A DNA stretch of 64,000 nt from Niallia sp052318935 (GTDB taxonomy: Bacteria > Bacillota > Bacilli > Bacillales > Cytobacillaceae), in assembly GCA_052318935.1 (NCBI GenBank), contig JBQRKO010000020.1; one strand, 5' to 3'. The notes under the pieces were generated by a model. It was given only the letters and a program-made list of their open reading frames with translations. It made no database searches and had not been told where the DNA came from. The translations under genes and the position numbers were made by a program. Below are positions 25,914 to 34,637 of the stretch, piece by piece; position 1 is the first letter of the stretch, and each line of letters opens with the position of its first letter.

Positions 25914-26193
25914 ATTTTCTTATAGACGCTTCATGTAATGCAGAGAGCTCTTTTTCCAACTCATCTAATATTTTTTTGCCCACGCTTACTTCTACTAACC
26001 CAAGTCGAATGGCAAAATCTATTTCTTTGGATAAGCCGAACATTTGCGTATCCAGAACTTCTTCATATAAAGGACATTGTGGCATTGTTAAATTTTCCAT
26101 CTGTACTTTAATAAGCTTTAATATTTTGTCTGCATCTGCTTTTAATAATGCATTTGCTTTTTCTTTATGATTAATAATCATGTCAGAAGTCAA
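25912..26193 (-). CDS. ylaN: YlaN (UPF0358), Fur-interacting iron protein
   Basis: A 93-residue helical protein with the block KADADKILKLIKVQMENLTM followed by PQCPLYEEVLDTQMFGLSKE, nearly invariant in YlaN. In B. subtilis and Staphylococcus it binds iron and acts on the Fur regulator; it becomes important when iron is limited. The start is TTG at 26193 with GGGGGAT upstream; an ATG four codons later is an alternative. Stands alone, flanked by a class D element upstream and a terminator downstream. Confidence 0.92.
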   Translation of the reverse strand: MTSDMIINHKEKANALLKADADKILKLIKVQMENLTMPQCPLYEEVLDTQMFGLSKEIDFAIRLGLVEVSVGKKILDELEKELSALHEASIRK

Positions 26194-26380
26194 CCTTATC
26201 CCCCCGTTTCCGAGCGATTATCCTATCTATAAAGTTTAAACTCAACCTAGAAAAAATGCAAGACTAATAAATAGAATCTAGTGAAACTTCCTTCAGTGGG
26301 GTTTTTTGACGACAGCTCAGGCCTGATTTTTCGTCATCCCCAACTGAATTATGATGCTTTCTATGGAAAGGGGCCGGAGC

Positions 26381-26662
26381 CAATGTCATCAAGCTAAATT
26401 TCAAAAAACAGGAAAATAAGCAACTAATTAGGAAGTAATGGTTTCCGTTCTGTTCTCCGAGGCTTACCGCTCGCTTTCCACGGGGCGAGCGCCGAGCCTC
26501 CTCGTCGCTTTGCTCCTGTGGGGTCTCGTCTTTCTCGCTAATCCCGTAGGAGTCGAGCGGACGCCTCTCCAAACAAATTAGGTATTTCTTTTACATAAAG
26601 GGTATCTAAATCCATGATATTCCATAGTTTACATTTTATAAAATCTTAAGTTGATGACATTG
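26381..26662. mobile_element. Class D2: MITE derived from the IS231-like element
   Basis: Ends CAATGTCATCAAG and TTGATGACATTG, flanked by 10-mers GGGCCGGAGC (26371-26380) and GGGCCAGAGC (26663-26672), one mismatch. It consists of the right-hand 200 bp seen in D1 and D3, including the GC-rich core, joined to the short left end. It has no transposase sequence at all. Confidence 0.82.
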
Positions 26663-26672
26663 GGGCCAGAGC

Positions 26673-26790
26673 TACGCCAATTTTAATGGAACAATACGAA
26701 TGATAGTACTCCATATTTTGTTTTTTATCCTTATAATGGATGAATCACATCGCCTTTATTAGGTTAGAATCTGCCTTTTCCTTGTTAGAT
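26673..26790 (-). repeat. Class E repeat (interrupted by D2)
   Basis: Read on the minus strand, GGCAGATTCTAACCTAATAA and GGCGATGTG are followed by CATTAAAATTGGCG. On the other side of D2 (26360-26380), CTTTTCTATGG-like sequence matches the end of class E at 9215-9229. D2 lies near the middle of the repeat. Confidence 0.5.
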
Positions 26791-26824
26791 GTTGGAGACA
26801 AGGAACGAGTCTCATGTGAGTTTT

Positions 26825-28153
26825 TTAAAGAAGATCTGCTGCCAGCTGCGCCAGGCCGGATCGTTCCCCTTTTACAAGCTTTACATGCCCAGCAATTTGC
26901 TGGTCTTTAAAACGTTCTACTACATAAGATAAACCATTATTAAATGCATCGAGGTAAGGATGATCAATTTGTTCAGGATCACCCATGAGCACAATTTTGC
27001 TCCCTTCTCCTACCCTTGTTAAAATGGTTTTCACTTCATGCTTTGTTAAATTTTGCGCTTCATCTATAATAATAAATTGATCGGGAATGCTTCTGCCTCG
27101 AATATATGTTAAAGCTTCTACCTCAATCGATCCCATCCCCGCAAGAATTGCTTCTAATTCACCAGGTTTTTTTGTATTAAACAAATATTCAAGATTATCA
27201 AATATCGGCTGCATCCACGGTCTTAACTTCTCTTCCTTTTCCCCCGGAAGAAATCCTAAATCCTTCCCCATTGGTACAATCGGTCTTGCAACTAATAGTT
27301 TTTTGTAATCTCCAAAATCTTCTGTTTGCATTAATCCAGATGCTAATGCTAATAATGTTTTTCCTGTGCCTGCTTTTCCAATTAACGTAACTAAAGGCAA
27401 ATCTTTTTTCAAAAGTAATTCTATCGCCATTGTTTGTTGTACATTCCGAGGTCTAATTCCCCATATATGTTCATGGTCAAAAACAAGCTTTTTCACATAC
27501 TTTCTTGAAGCATCCACCATTGCTAACGCAGAAGAAGACGAACCTAATACATCTTTTAGGATTAAAAATTGATTTGGAAAAAAGGTCCCATAGCCAATTT
27601 CAGAAACAGCTAGTTTTCCTTTTTCGTAAAATTTATTTAATAGTTCTAACGTTACTTGAACATCTGTAAAACCGGAATACAAATGTTCATTTTCGACGAC
27701 TCTGTCGCTTAAAAAATCTTCTGATAGCAATCCAATTGCATTTGCTTTCACTCGGACTAACGTATCTTTGCTCACTAATACGACAGTTCGTCCATTTTCT
27801 TTTTTTTGTTCTTCTATCGATAAATTCTTCGCTACTGCCAATATACGATTATCATTTGTTTTTTCCACAAATATTTCTTGGAGTTGGTGAAAGGAGCGAT
27901 GATTTAATTCAATTCGCAGAGTCCCACCATTTTCAAGCGGTATTTTTTCATGTAAATTTCCTGCTTCTCTTAGTTTATCAATTAATCTGGATATTTGTCT
28001 TGCGTTCCTTCCTATTTCATCCATATAACGTTTTTTACTGTCGACTTCTTCTAAAACAACTGCCGGAATCACTACATCATTGTCTTCAAAAGAAAAAATG
28101 GAATAAGGATCTTGTAACAAGACGTTTGTATCTAAAACGTATATTTTACTCAA
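26825..28153 (-). CDS. ylaK: PhoH family PIN-domain ATPase (YlaK, PhoH2-type)
   Basis: A 442-residue protein. The N-terminal PIN nuclease domain (residues 1-140) starts MSKIYVLDTNVLLQDPYSIF with acidic residues at DTNVL, EEVDSKK and DNRIL. The C-terminal PhoH ATPase domain (residues 230-440) has Walker A LIGKAGTGKTLLALASG, VARPIVPMGKDLGFLPG and Walker B FIIIDEAQNLT. PhoH2 proteins couple RNA unwinding with RNase activity. The start is TTG at 28153 with CAGGAGG 7 nt upstream; the longer frame has no ribosome site. Stands alone on its strand. Confidence 0.93.
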   Translation of the reverse strand: MSKIYVLDTNVLLQDPYSIFSFEDNDVVIPAVVLEEVDSKKRYMDEIGRNARQISRLIDKLREAGNLHEKIPLENGGTLRIELNHRSFHQLQEIFVEKTNDNRILAVAKNLSIEEQKKENGRTVVLVSKDTLVRVKANAIGLLSEDFLSDRVVENEHLYSGFTDVQVTLELLNKFYEKGKLAVSEIGYGTFFPNQFLILKDVLGSSSSALAMVDASRKYVKKLVFDHEHIWGIRPRNVQQTMAIELLLKKDLPLVTLIGKAGTGKTLLALASGLMQTEDFGDYKKLLVARPIVPMGKDLGFLPGEKEEKLRPWMQPIFDNLEYLFNTKKPGELEAILAGMGSIEVEALTYIRGRSIPDQFIIIDEAQNLTKHEVKTILTRVGEGSKIVLMGDPEQIDHPYLDAFNNGLSYVVERFKDQQIAGHVKLVKGERSGLAQLAADLL

Positions 28154-28281
28154 ACCAATGCCTCCTGCTTCAACGTCGTATATTGCTTGCACTATCCGCT
28201 TAACGGAAAAAAGCCTTGGTTAAATATATGTTTTACCGCATAAAGATAGAAGATATTTTACACAATAAACAGAGGAAAGTA

Positions 28282-28410
28282 AGAAAAGCGGAAGCGCCTT
28301 GCTCAGCCCTGAAGAAAAATGTTCATTTGACTGAAAAGTGCTTTTTACTTTTAGAGGCAAAGGGTTATTTTTCACAAGGGCTAGGTGCTGGAGCTAGACA
28401 CCCGTCAGAC
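28282..28410. repeat. Class G repeat, copy 1 (uninterrupted)
   Basis: AGCGGAAGCGCCTTGCTCAG ... TTTTTACTTTTAGAGGC ... GGGCTAGGTGCTGGAGCTAG. It is related to a dispersed repeat common in Bacillaceae intergenic DNA. It provides the empty-site version of the copy at 29378, which is split by element A3. Confidence 0.75.
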
Positions 28411-28478
28411 TTCAGAAAACTTATGCTTTCTTATCTTTAAAAAAAACGAGAAAAGAAATCTTCTTTGGAGGTATCCAT

Positions 28479-29093
28479 ATGAAAAAAGCTGTCTTAATTA
28501 TGATGTTTATGTTGCTTCTTGTTGGATGTGCCAATAATGGAAATGATCATAAGAATCATAAGGAGTCTCAATCTAATCAATCAGAACAGTCTTTAATGAA
28601 TGTTAAAAATTCTAATATAGAGGAGGTGGACCGAAAAACCGGGCAGGACATTGCAAAACGACTTGTCACTCTTTCAACGAGTATTCCTGGTGTAAATGAT
28701 GCCTCAGCTGTAGTACTTGGTAAATACGCAATTGTTGGGATTGATATTAAGTCCAATGTTGATCGCTCTGAAGTCGGTTCTATTAAATATTCTGTCGCTG
28801 AAAGTTTAAAAAACGATCCGTATGGTGCTTATGCGATGATTATAGCAGATCCTGATGTAACAGCAAGATTGAAAGAAATGTCAGAAGATATTAGAAATGG
28901 GGAACCTGTTCAAGGGATTTTTAATGAGCTCGCTGATATGACAGGAAGATTAATGCCTGAGGTCCCTTCTGATATGATTAACCCAAATCCTAAAACGAAT
29001 ATAAAAGATCCAGATGAGAAGTTAAATAACAAAGAAGAAAAAGATATAAAAAGGGATCAGAACGAACAATCCAATCAGCACCTACGGGATTAA
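28479..29093 (+). CDS. ylaJ: YhcN/YlaJ family sporulation lipoprotein
   Basis: A 204-residue lipoprotein. The signal peptide MKKAVLIMMFMLLLVGCANN contains the lipobox LVGC. The core TGQDIAKRLVTLSTSIPGVNDASAVVLGKYAIVGIDI, in outline, is the YhcN/YlaJ domain (residues 55-150). These proteins are found in the spore inner membrane and YlaJ has been linked to germination. The C-terminal 40 residues are a charged linker (NPKTNIKDPDEKLNNKEEKD). RBS TTTGGAGG precedes the ATG. Followed by ylaI after about 77 bp. Confidence 0.9.
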   Translation: MKKAVLIMMFMLLLVGCANNGNDHKNHKESQSNQSEQSLMNVKNSNIEEVDRKTGQDIAKRLVTLSTSIPGVNDASAVVLGKYAIVGIDIKSNVDRSEVGSIKYSVAESLKNDPYGAYAMIIADPDVTARLKEMSEDIRNGEPVQGIFNELADMTGRLMPEVPSDMINPNPKTNIKDPDEKLNNKEEKDIKRDQNEQSNQHLRD

Positions 29094-29170
29094 ACTCGTT
29101 TTCTACAAAAGATTGTATTATAATAGCCCTATAATCGAATTTGATATATTGATGATTAGAGGTGCACAAT

Positions 29171-29371
29171 TTGAAAGTAAAATGCGTAATATGCGATGCA
29201 ATTGAAGACATAGATGAAAACTCATTTCAAGCAAAACGCCTGCGGAACCGACCAATTCATACGTATATGTGTAAAAAATGCGACACTAGAATCACCGAAA
29301 ATACACAAAAACGAGTAGAGTCAGGAAATTTTGTACTATACCGAAGTAAAATAACAGAAGAAGAATGGTAA
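29171..29371 (+). CDS. ylaI: YlaI-like zinc-ribbon protein
   Basis: 66 residues starting MKVKCVICDAIEDIDENSF. CVIC and CKKC pairs form a zinc ribbon; AKRLRNRPIHTYMCKKCDTRI is characteristic of YlaI. Function unknown. I choose TTG 29171 because AGAGGTG lies 6 nt upstream, and the upstream GTG at 29162 falls inside that ribosome site. Class G repeat G2 starts a few bases after the stop. Confidence 0.87.
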   Translation: MKVKCVICDAIEDIDENSFQAKRLRNRPIHTYMCKKCDTRITENTQKRVESGNFVLYRSKITEEEW

Positions 29372-29377
29372 ACACGA

Positions 29378-29812
29378 AAAGCGGAAGCGCCTTGAACAGC
29401 TCTGAAGAAAAATGTTCTCATGACTCAAAAAGTGTTTTACTTTTGGCTGTTTTCTCAAAGCTTGTTGTTTTCCACATGAAAACTTGGAGAAGTAGTACTC
29501 AGCAGACTGAATACACGTAGACTCCTGTGGGAATGCGAGAAAGACGAGACCCCACAGGAGCGTATGCGACGAGGAGGCTCGACGCTCGCCCACGGAAAGC
29601 GAAGTGTATTCAGTCTGCGAATTTAAAAGCAACAATCAATAAGAAAACAGCTAAACAGCCTTACTTTTAGAGGTATGAGGTTATTTTTCATAAGAGCTAG
29701 GCGCTGGCCGGCTAAATACGCCACGTCCTGTGGCAACGCCGGCACTTGTACTTCCTGTACGTCGGAGCTGGATCAAAGAAAGCGGAAGCGCCTTGAACAG
29801 CTCTGAAGCTAA
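29378..29812. repeat. Class G repeats, copies 2 and 3, with element A3 inserted in copy 2
   Basis: AGCGGAAGCGCCTTGAACAG at 29380 and again at 29780. Copy 2 is split at GTTTTACTTTT by the element at 29445-29660 and resumes with AGAGGTATGAGGTTATTTTT. A further palindromic stretch (CCACGTCCTGTGG; ACTTCCTGTACG) fills 29712-29775, part of the same composite repeat. Confidence 0.72.
29445..29660. mobile_element. Class A3 MITE inserted in class G repeat
   Basis: GGCTGTTTTCTCAAAGCTTG at the left, AAACAGCTAAACAGCC at the right. Perfect 8-bp duplication TTACTTTT (29437-29444, 29661-29668). The interior is the GC-rich core flanked by AGACTGAATACACG and GTGTATTCAGTCT arms. Non-coding. Confidence 0.9.
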
Positions 29813-29814
29813 AT

Positions 29815-29853
29815 CAAAAAAGCTAAGCTCTCATATCAAGCTTAGCTTTTTTT
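29815..29853. terminator. Bidirectional terminator after typA
   Basis: AAGCTAAGCT / AGCTTAGCTT stem with A6 on one side and T7 on the other. It lies directly downstream of typA (minus strand). Confidence 0.85.
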
Positions 29854-29863
29854 CTTCAATTAA

Positions 29864-31696
29864 TTATTCTGCTAATTTTTTCTTTTTCGTTACACGTTCA
29901 CGTTCTGATTTATTTAGAATTTTTTTACGTAAACGAATTGATTCTGGTGTTACTTCGCAATACTCATCTTCGTTTAAGTATTCTAATGATTCTTCTAAAG
30001 TCATAATTTTAGGCTTTTTCATTGTTGCTGTTTGATCTTTGTTCGCTGAACGAATATTGGTAGCTTGTTTTACTTTTGTGATATTAACTGTAATGTCATT
30101 TTCACGAGTGTGCTCCCCAACGATCATTCCTTCATATATTTCCGTTCCTGATTCTACAAAGATGATTCCACGGTCTTCAACTTGCATAATACCATAAGTA
30201 GATGCTTTGCCTGTTTCCATACTTACAAGAACACCTTGGCGTCTTCCACCTACTTGACCTGAAGCCATTGGCTGATAGCTGTCAAATGTATGGTTGATGA
30301 TACCATATCCGCGAGTTAATGTTAAAAACTCAGTAGTATAACCAATAAGTCCACGAGCAGGTACATTAAAGATTAAACGTACTTGACCATTTCCATTATT
30401 GATCATATCCAACATTTCCCCTTTACGAGCACCAATTGACTCCATAACAGAACCAGTATGCTCTTCTGGCACGTCAATTTGTACGCGTTCAATCGGCTCA
30501 CAACGAACACCATCAATTGTTCTTACGATAACTTCCGGTTTAGAAACTTGAAGCTCATATCCTTCACGACGCATATTTTCAATTAAGATAGATAAGTGTA
30601 ATTCTCCACGTCCAGATACTGTCCAAGCATCAGGTGAATCTGTATTTTCAACACGTAAGCTTACATCTGTCTCTAATTGTGCACGTAATCTTTCTTCGAT
30701 TTTTCTAGATGTTAAATATTTGCCTTCTTTTCCAGCAAAAGGACTGTTGTTTACTAAGAATGTCATTTGTAATGTTGGCTCATCAATTCGTAGTACCGGA
30801 AGTGCGTCTTGGTGATCAAATGGACAAACCGTTTCCCCTACGTTGATATCTTCCATTCCAGATACTGCGATTAAATCACCTGCGTATGCTTCTTCAATTT
30901 CTTGTCTTTTTAATCCAAAGAAACCAAAGATTTTTGTTACACGGAATTGTTTTACTGATCCGTCCAGTTTCATCAATGCAACTTGTTGGCCTACCTTCAT
31001 CGTTCCACGGAATACGCGGCCAACTCCAATTCTTCCTACATAATCATTGTAGTCAAGAAGTGCTACTTGGAATTGCAGAGGCTCCTCACGGTTATCAACT
31101 GGTGATGGAATATGCTCTACAACTGCATCGTATAATGATTGCATGTTCTCATCTTGTTTATCTGGATTTACACTTGCAGTACCATTGATAGCAGATGCAT
31201 AAATAACAGGGAACTCTAATTGTTCTTCCGTTGCATCTAATTCAATAAATAAATCAATTACTTCATCCACTACTTCTGCAGGACGAGCAAAATCACGGTC
31301 AATTTTATTTACAACCACAATCGGCGTTAATTTTTGCTCTAATGCCTTTTTCAGCACAAAACGCGTTTGTGGCATACAGCCTTCATATGCATCAACTACA
31401 AGTAATACTCCATCAACCATTTTCATAATACGTTCTACTTCTCCGCCGAAATCAGCGTGTCCTGGTGTATCCAAAATGTTAATGCGTGTATCTTTATATT
31501 GAATCGCTGTATTTTTTGCTAAAATTGTAATACCGCGTTCTCTTTCTAAATCATTGGAATCCATTGCACGCTCTTCCACATGCTCATTTGTACGGAAAGT
31601 TCCAGACTGTTTTAACAGCTGATCTACTAACGTTGTTTTCCCATGGTCTACGTGGGCAATAATAGCAATATTACGAATATCTTCTCTAATTTTCAA
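29864..31696 (-). CDS. typA: Ribosome-associated GTPase TypA/BipA
   Basis: A 610-residue translational GTPase. G domain: AHVDHGKTTLVDQLL (G1), RGITILAKNT (G2), ILDTPGHADFGGEVERIM (G3) and VVNKIDR (G4). EF-G-like domains II, III and V follow, then the unique C-terminal domain (RGYGIINHTFDSYQPMA region). It assists 50S assembly at low temperature and under stress. The start is TTG 31696, giving MKIREDIRN as in relatives; TAGGAG is 8 nt upstream, while GTG 31705 overlaps the ribosome site. Monocistronic with its own terminator. Confidence 0.95.
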   Translation of the reverse strand: MKIREDIRNIAIIAHVDHGKTTLVDQLLKQSGTFRTNEHVEERAMDSNDLERERGITILAKNTAIQYKDTRINILDTPGHADFGGEVERIMKMVDGVLLVVDAYEGCMPQTRFVLKKALEQKLTPIVVVNKIDRDFARPAEVVDEVIDLFIELDATEEQLEFPVIYASAINGTASVNPDKQDENMQSLYDAVVEHIPSPVDNREEPLQFQVALLDYNDYVGRIGVGRVFRGTMKVGQQVALMKLDGSVKQFRVTKIFGFFGLKRQEIEEAYAGDLIAVSGMEDINVGETVCPFDHQDALPVLRIDEPTLQMTFLVNNSPFAGKEGKYLTSRKIEERLRAQLETDVSLRVENTDSPDAWTVSGRGELHLSILIENMRREGYELQVSKPEVIVRTIDGVRCEPIERVQIDVPEEHTGSVMESIGARKGEMLDMINNGNGQVRLIFNVPARGLIGYTTEFLTLTRGYGIINHTFDSYQPMASGQVGGRRQGVLVSMETGKASTYGIMQVEDRGIIFVESGTEIYEGMIVGEHTRENDITVNITKVKQATNIRSANKDQTATMKKPKIMTLEESLEYLNEDEYCEVTPESIRLRKKILNKSERERVTKKKKLAE

Positions 31697-31990
31697 GAAT
31701 TTCACTCCTACCTAAATGGTCTATCTATTTTGTTTATTTTATACCTCATAACTGAGTCATTATACCATATATTATTGTAGAAACCTAAAGGGTTTTTATT
31801 GTAAAATAAAAAAAGATATATTGGAAACGTTATTTTTACCAACATTCACTAATTTTTTTACGAGAAGGTTGGATCAGGATTGTCCGAATGTGATCCACAG
31901 GACTTTTTAATAGTGTCAGAATATATATATGAAGTTAGGTTAATGTCAAGCGCCTTGCTCAACCTCTAAAACTGCTAAAGGACGGTATTT

Positions 31991-32176
31991 ATGGAAAAAG
32001 AACATGGGCCATTTTATTTTTATAAGATATTTTCAATAGCTGCCTTTATTTGCAGCGGAATATTTCTAGTAGAACGAAGCACAAAAGGAGCACTTATTTG
32101 TTTTCTATTATTTACCATGATTATTTTTTTGGCTTTAAGGAAGAAAAAAAAATTGCGAAAAAAAGAGATAGTGTAA
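31991..32176 (+). CDS. ylaF: YlaF-like small membrane protein (DUF5325)
   Basis: 61 residues with two membrane helices (FYFYKIFSIAAFICSGIFLV and KGALICFLLFTMIIFLAL) and a strongly basic tail RKKKKLRKKEIV. Size, topology and position beside typA and the yktC-type phosphatase fit YlaF. Function unknown. A ribosome site is weak (AAAGGACGG). A class G-like fragment lies just upstream (31948-31985). Confidence 0.72.
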   Translation: MEKEHGPFYFYKIFSIAAFICSGIFLVERSTKGALICFLLFTMIIFLALRKKKKLRKKEIV

Positions 32177-32214
32177 AATCTTGATAACCTTATTGAATCG
32201 CTTCTAGTATCTTA

Positions 32215-32265
32215 TAAAAAAGCAATAGTGTAAGGATATAATTTACATCCCCATTCACTATTGCT
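32215..32265 (-). terminator. Terminator after yktC
   Basis: AGCAATAGTG / CACTATTGCT stem of 10 bp with a longer loop. Followed on the minus strand by TTTTTTAT. Confidence 0.75.
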
Positions 32266-32280
32266 GTAAGAAAATATTTT

Positions 32281-33081
32281 TTACCACTTTCCATTTTTTA
32301 AATATTTCTCTAATATTTCTTGATGCAATCCTGGTTTGCTTGCAAAAAAAGAATTTTGCGAAAGCATATCCAACTCTTCATTTCTTAAAGAAGTGACCAT
32401 TCCACCAAGTTCTTCTATCATAATTTTTCCGGCTGCATAATCCCATGGGGATAGTCTTAACGTCATATAAGCATCCATTCTTCCTGATGCGACATAAGCT
32501 AATTCTAAACAAGCAGAACCAAATGATCTTGTCCCTCTCGCATCTTTAGCTAATGGAGCCAAAATCGACGGGTCAATCCGTTTATTTTCCATTACCCAAG
32601 TCGAATTCAACCCTATAATTCCTTTTTCAACCGTCGTTTCTTCTAATGGTGCTAATGGAATATCATCCATATAAACTCCATTTCCTTTAAAAACATGATA
32701 AAGCTCATCTGCCACCACATCATAAATTAAACCAATTTTTCCTACACCATCTTCATATATGCCGATGGATATAGCAAAATCACGCTGCATATGTACAAAG
32801 TTCATCGTGCCGTCAATCGGATCAACAATCCACACAACTCCATTTAACTCTTCTACCTTTTCTGCTAATCCTTCTTCTCCTAATATGCGATGGTCTGGAT
32901 ATGTTTGATTAATTTTTTTTATTAGAAAATCTTCTGTTGCTTTATCAATTTCTGTAACTAAATCATTTTTATTCGATTTTGTTTCAATAATTAGTTGTTT
33001 TGAAAAGGAATCTTTAATTCTTTCTCCAGCTTCTTTTATCCATGTTTTTGCAAATGTATCTACTTCACGCCAATTTGTCAT
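32281..33081 (-). CDS. suhB: Inositol monophosphatase family protein (YktC)
   Basis: A 266-residue Mg-dependent phosphatase. Metal-site motifs are complete: GEEG (E in RILGEEGLAE), WIVDPIDGTMNFVH (the DPIDGT signature) and SPWDYAAGKIMIEE (the second signature). Family members hydrolyse inositol phosphate or related sugar phosphates; YktC acts as an inositol-1-phosphatase in B. subtilis. ATG 33081 (MTNWREVD) follows AAGGATGGG, and the longer frame lacks a ribosome site. Its own terminator lies downstream. The symbol is by homology. Confidence 0.9.
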   Translation of the reverse strand: MTNWREVDTFAKTWIKEAGERIKDSFSKQLIIETKSNKNDLVTEIDKATEDFLIKKINQTYPDHRILGEEGLAEKVEELNGVVWIVDPIDGTMNFVHMQRDFAISIGIYEDGVGKIGLIYDVVADELYHVFKGNGVYMDDIPLAPLEETTVEKGIIGLNSTWVMENKRIDPSILAPLAKDARGTRSFGSACLELAYVASGRMDAYMTLRLSPWDYAAGKIMIEELGGMVTSLRNEELDMLSQNSFFASKPGLHQEILEKYLKNGKW

Positions 33082-33212
33082 ATTTCCCATCCTTTTTGAA
33101 CACGAACTTATATGTAAGACGATTCGCTTTTTTGACACTCTCTTTTATTTTAGCTTACTGCAATGATTCTAATGCATCAAGTAATTACTTACTAAAATTA
33201 TTCTTTCTATAA

Positions 33213-33292
33213 GAGGATGTTCAAAAAGGCACCAAATGATAAGCGGCGAATCTCTTCGTTGGCTTGCTTCTAATTTGTTACCTTTTTGAACA
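33213..33292. repeat. Class F short repeat, copy 2
   Basis: GATGTTCAAAAAGGCACC ... CCTTTTTGAACAC, an imperfect inverted pair. Almost the same as 13295-13374. It sits between yktC and ykzI with no target duplication that I can see. Confidence 0.75.
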
Positions 33293-33305
33293 CACACTAT
33301 AAATA

Positions 33306-33356
33306 GTAAAAATCATAAATGCTTTCGGAGAATATCCCCGGTCACATTTATGATTA
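33306..33356 (-). terminator. Terminator after ykzI
   Basis: AATCATAAATG / CATTTATGATT, an 11-bp stem with a 23-nt loop; TTTTTAC follows on the minus strand. Confidence 0.68.
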
Positions 33357-33372
33357 TCAAACGCTAATCACA

Positions 33373-33567
33373 TTATAAAGCTTTAAGTCTCAGAAGTTCC
33401 TGTCTAATTCTTTCAAGCTTTTGCTTACTTTCTTTTTTTTGCATTTCATTCTTCTCGTTCATAGCATCAAATAAAGTAGCCAACTCATAATCCATTTCTA
33501 ATCGAAGAACAGCTCTTTTTTCTCTTTCCATATCTTTCGTCTTTGCTAAATTCATTAATTGTTTCAC
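33373..33567 (-). CDS. ykzI: YkzI-like small coiled-coil protein
   Basis: 64 residues, starting MKQLMNLAKTKDMEREKRAV, rich in charged residues and predicted as a continuous helix or coiled coil (NEMQKKESKQKLERIRQELL). Matches YkzI by size and by location between yktC and yktB. Function unknown. The start is taken as GTG 33567 since AAGGGGTG lies 8-9 nt before it; the ATG at 33588 has no ribosome site. Confidence 0.68.
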   Translation of the reverse strand: MKQLMNLAKTKDMEREKRAVLRLEMDYELATLFDAMNEKNEMQKKESKQKLERIRQELLRLKAL

Positions 33568-33762
33568 TTGACAGTACACCCCTTCCATCGACTTAAAATT
33601 GTATATTTTTTCTTATATCATATGTTGAAATCACTTTCCTTGCAACAAATATGTGTTATCACCTAATAGAGGTTGTTTAATAATCCGCTTTTCTTTAATT
33701 AACCATCTAATTATGCTAAAATATTGGACAGTGAGTAAAAAAAGCATACGGTTTATTGTCTA

Positions 33763-33970
33763 GGCTGTTTTCGTATAGATTGTTACTTTTAAACTCGCAG
33801 CCTGCATATACTTCGTCCGTTTAGCGAGCGTCGAGCCTCCTCGTCGCATACGCTCCTGCGGGGTCTCGCCTTTCTCGCATTCCCACAGGAGTCTACGTGT
33901 ATGCAGGCTGCTAAGAAACACTTTTTCAAATATTTTATGTAAAAAACAACAAACTTTGAGAAAACAGCCA
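33763..33970. mobile_element. Class A4 MITE upstream of yktB
   Basis: GGCTGTTTTCGTATAGATTG at the left, CTTTGAGAAAACAGCC at the right. Perfect 8-bp duplication ATTGTCTA (33755-33762, 33971-33978). The core is bounded by GCATATACTTCG and ACGTGTATGCAGGCTGC. The right end lies only about 30 bp before the yktB start, so it must lie in or next to the promoter region. Confidence 0.9.
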
Positions 33971-34001
33971 TTGTCTAAAACTTAATAAAGGAGTTTCTAC
34001 T

Positions 34002-34637
34002 ATGCAATTTGAAGGATTTAATGCAAAAGATTTTGATACGTTTAAAATAGAAGGACTCGATGAAAGAATGCAAGCTATTCAAGAGCGGATTCAACCAAAA
34101 TTCCGTGCAATCGGCCAAGTATTAGCAGATGACCTTTCCACCAAATTAGGAAACGAAATGTTTTTACATATAGCAAAACATGCAAGACGAACAGTTAATC
34201 CGCCTAAAGATACATGGCTTGCACTTGCTGCAAATAAACGTGGCTACAAACAGCATCCACACTTTCAAATAGGATTATTTGATGACCATGTGTTTATCTG
34301 GCTGGCTTATATTTACGAATTGCCAACTAAAAAAGAAATTGCTGAAACGTTTTTAGAAAATATACAAACAATTAAAACTGCCATTCCAAATAATTATGTC
34401 ATTTCACTCGACCATATGAAAAAAGATGCCGCTTCCATTGCAGACCTTGATTTACATAAATCACTGGAACGCTTTCGTGATGTAAAAAAAGCGGAATTTT
34501 TAGTAGGAAGGCATCTTGATGCTAATGATGCTATTTTAACGAACAGCAAGGCGTTTATAGAGCTTGTAGAAGAAACATTTGATACACTGCTGCCTTTGTA
34601 TAAATTATCCTTAAATAAAGAAGCGTTACAGCCTTAA
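34002..34637 (+). CDS. yktB: DUF1054 family protein (YktB)
   Basis: A 211-residue cytosolic protein matching UPF0637/DUF1054 throughout: MQFEGFNAKDFDTFKIEGLD at the start, HIAKHARRTVNPPKDTWLAL in the middle and RGYKQHPHFQIGLFDDHVFI. Function unknown; the fold of the family resembles restriction-endonuclease-like proteins, but no catalytic motif is clear. AAAGGAG precedes the ATG. A MITE sits immediately upstream and a terminator overlaps its 3' end. Confidence 0.9.
   Translation: MQFEGFNAKDFDTFKIEGLDERMQAIQERIQPKFRAIGQVLADDLSTKLGNEMFLHIAKHARRTVNPPKDTWLALAANKRGYKQHPHFQIGLFDDHVFIWLAYIYELPTKKEIAETFLENIQTIKTAIPNNYVISLDHMKKDAASIADLDLHKSLERFRDVKKAEFLVGRHLDANDAILTNSKAFIELVEETFDTLLPLYKLSLNKEALQP

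Noticed and set aside
28216..28440. 74-codon ORF upstream of ylaJ
   Set aside because: Lies in the class G repeat and continues through its palindromes; no ribosome site.
29336..29635. Recurring ORF (QTEYTSLSVGERRAS...) in class A elements, also at 37139-37336, 14144-14458 and 52119-52340
   Set aside because: Same reason: open frame through the palindromic core, in both orientations, without ribosome site; copies extend into unrelated flanks.
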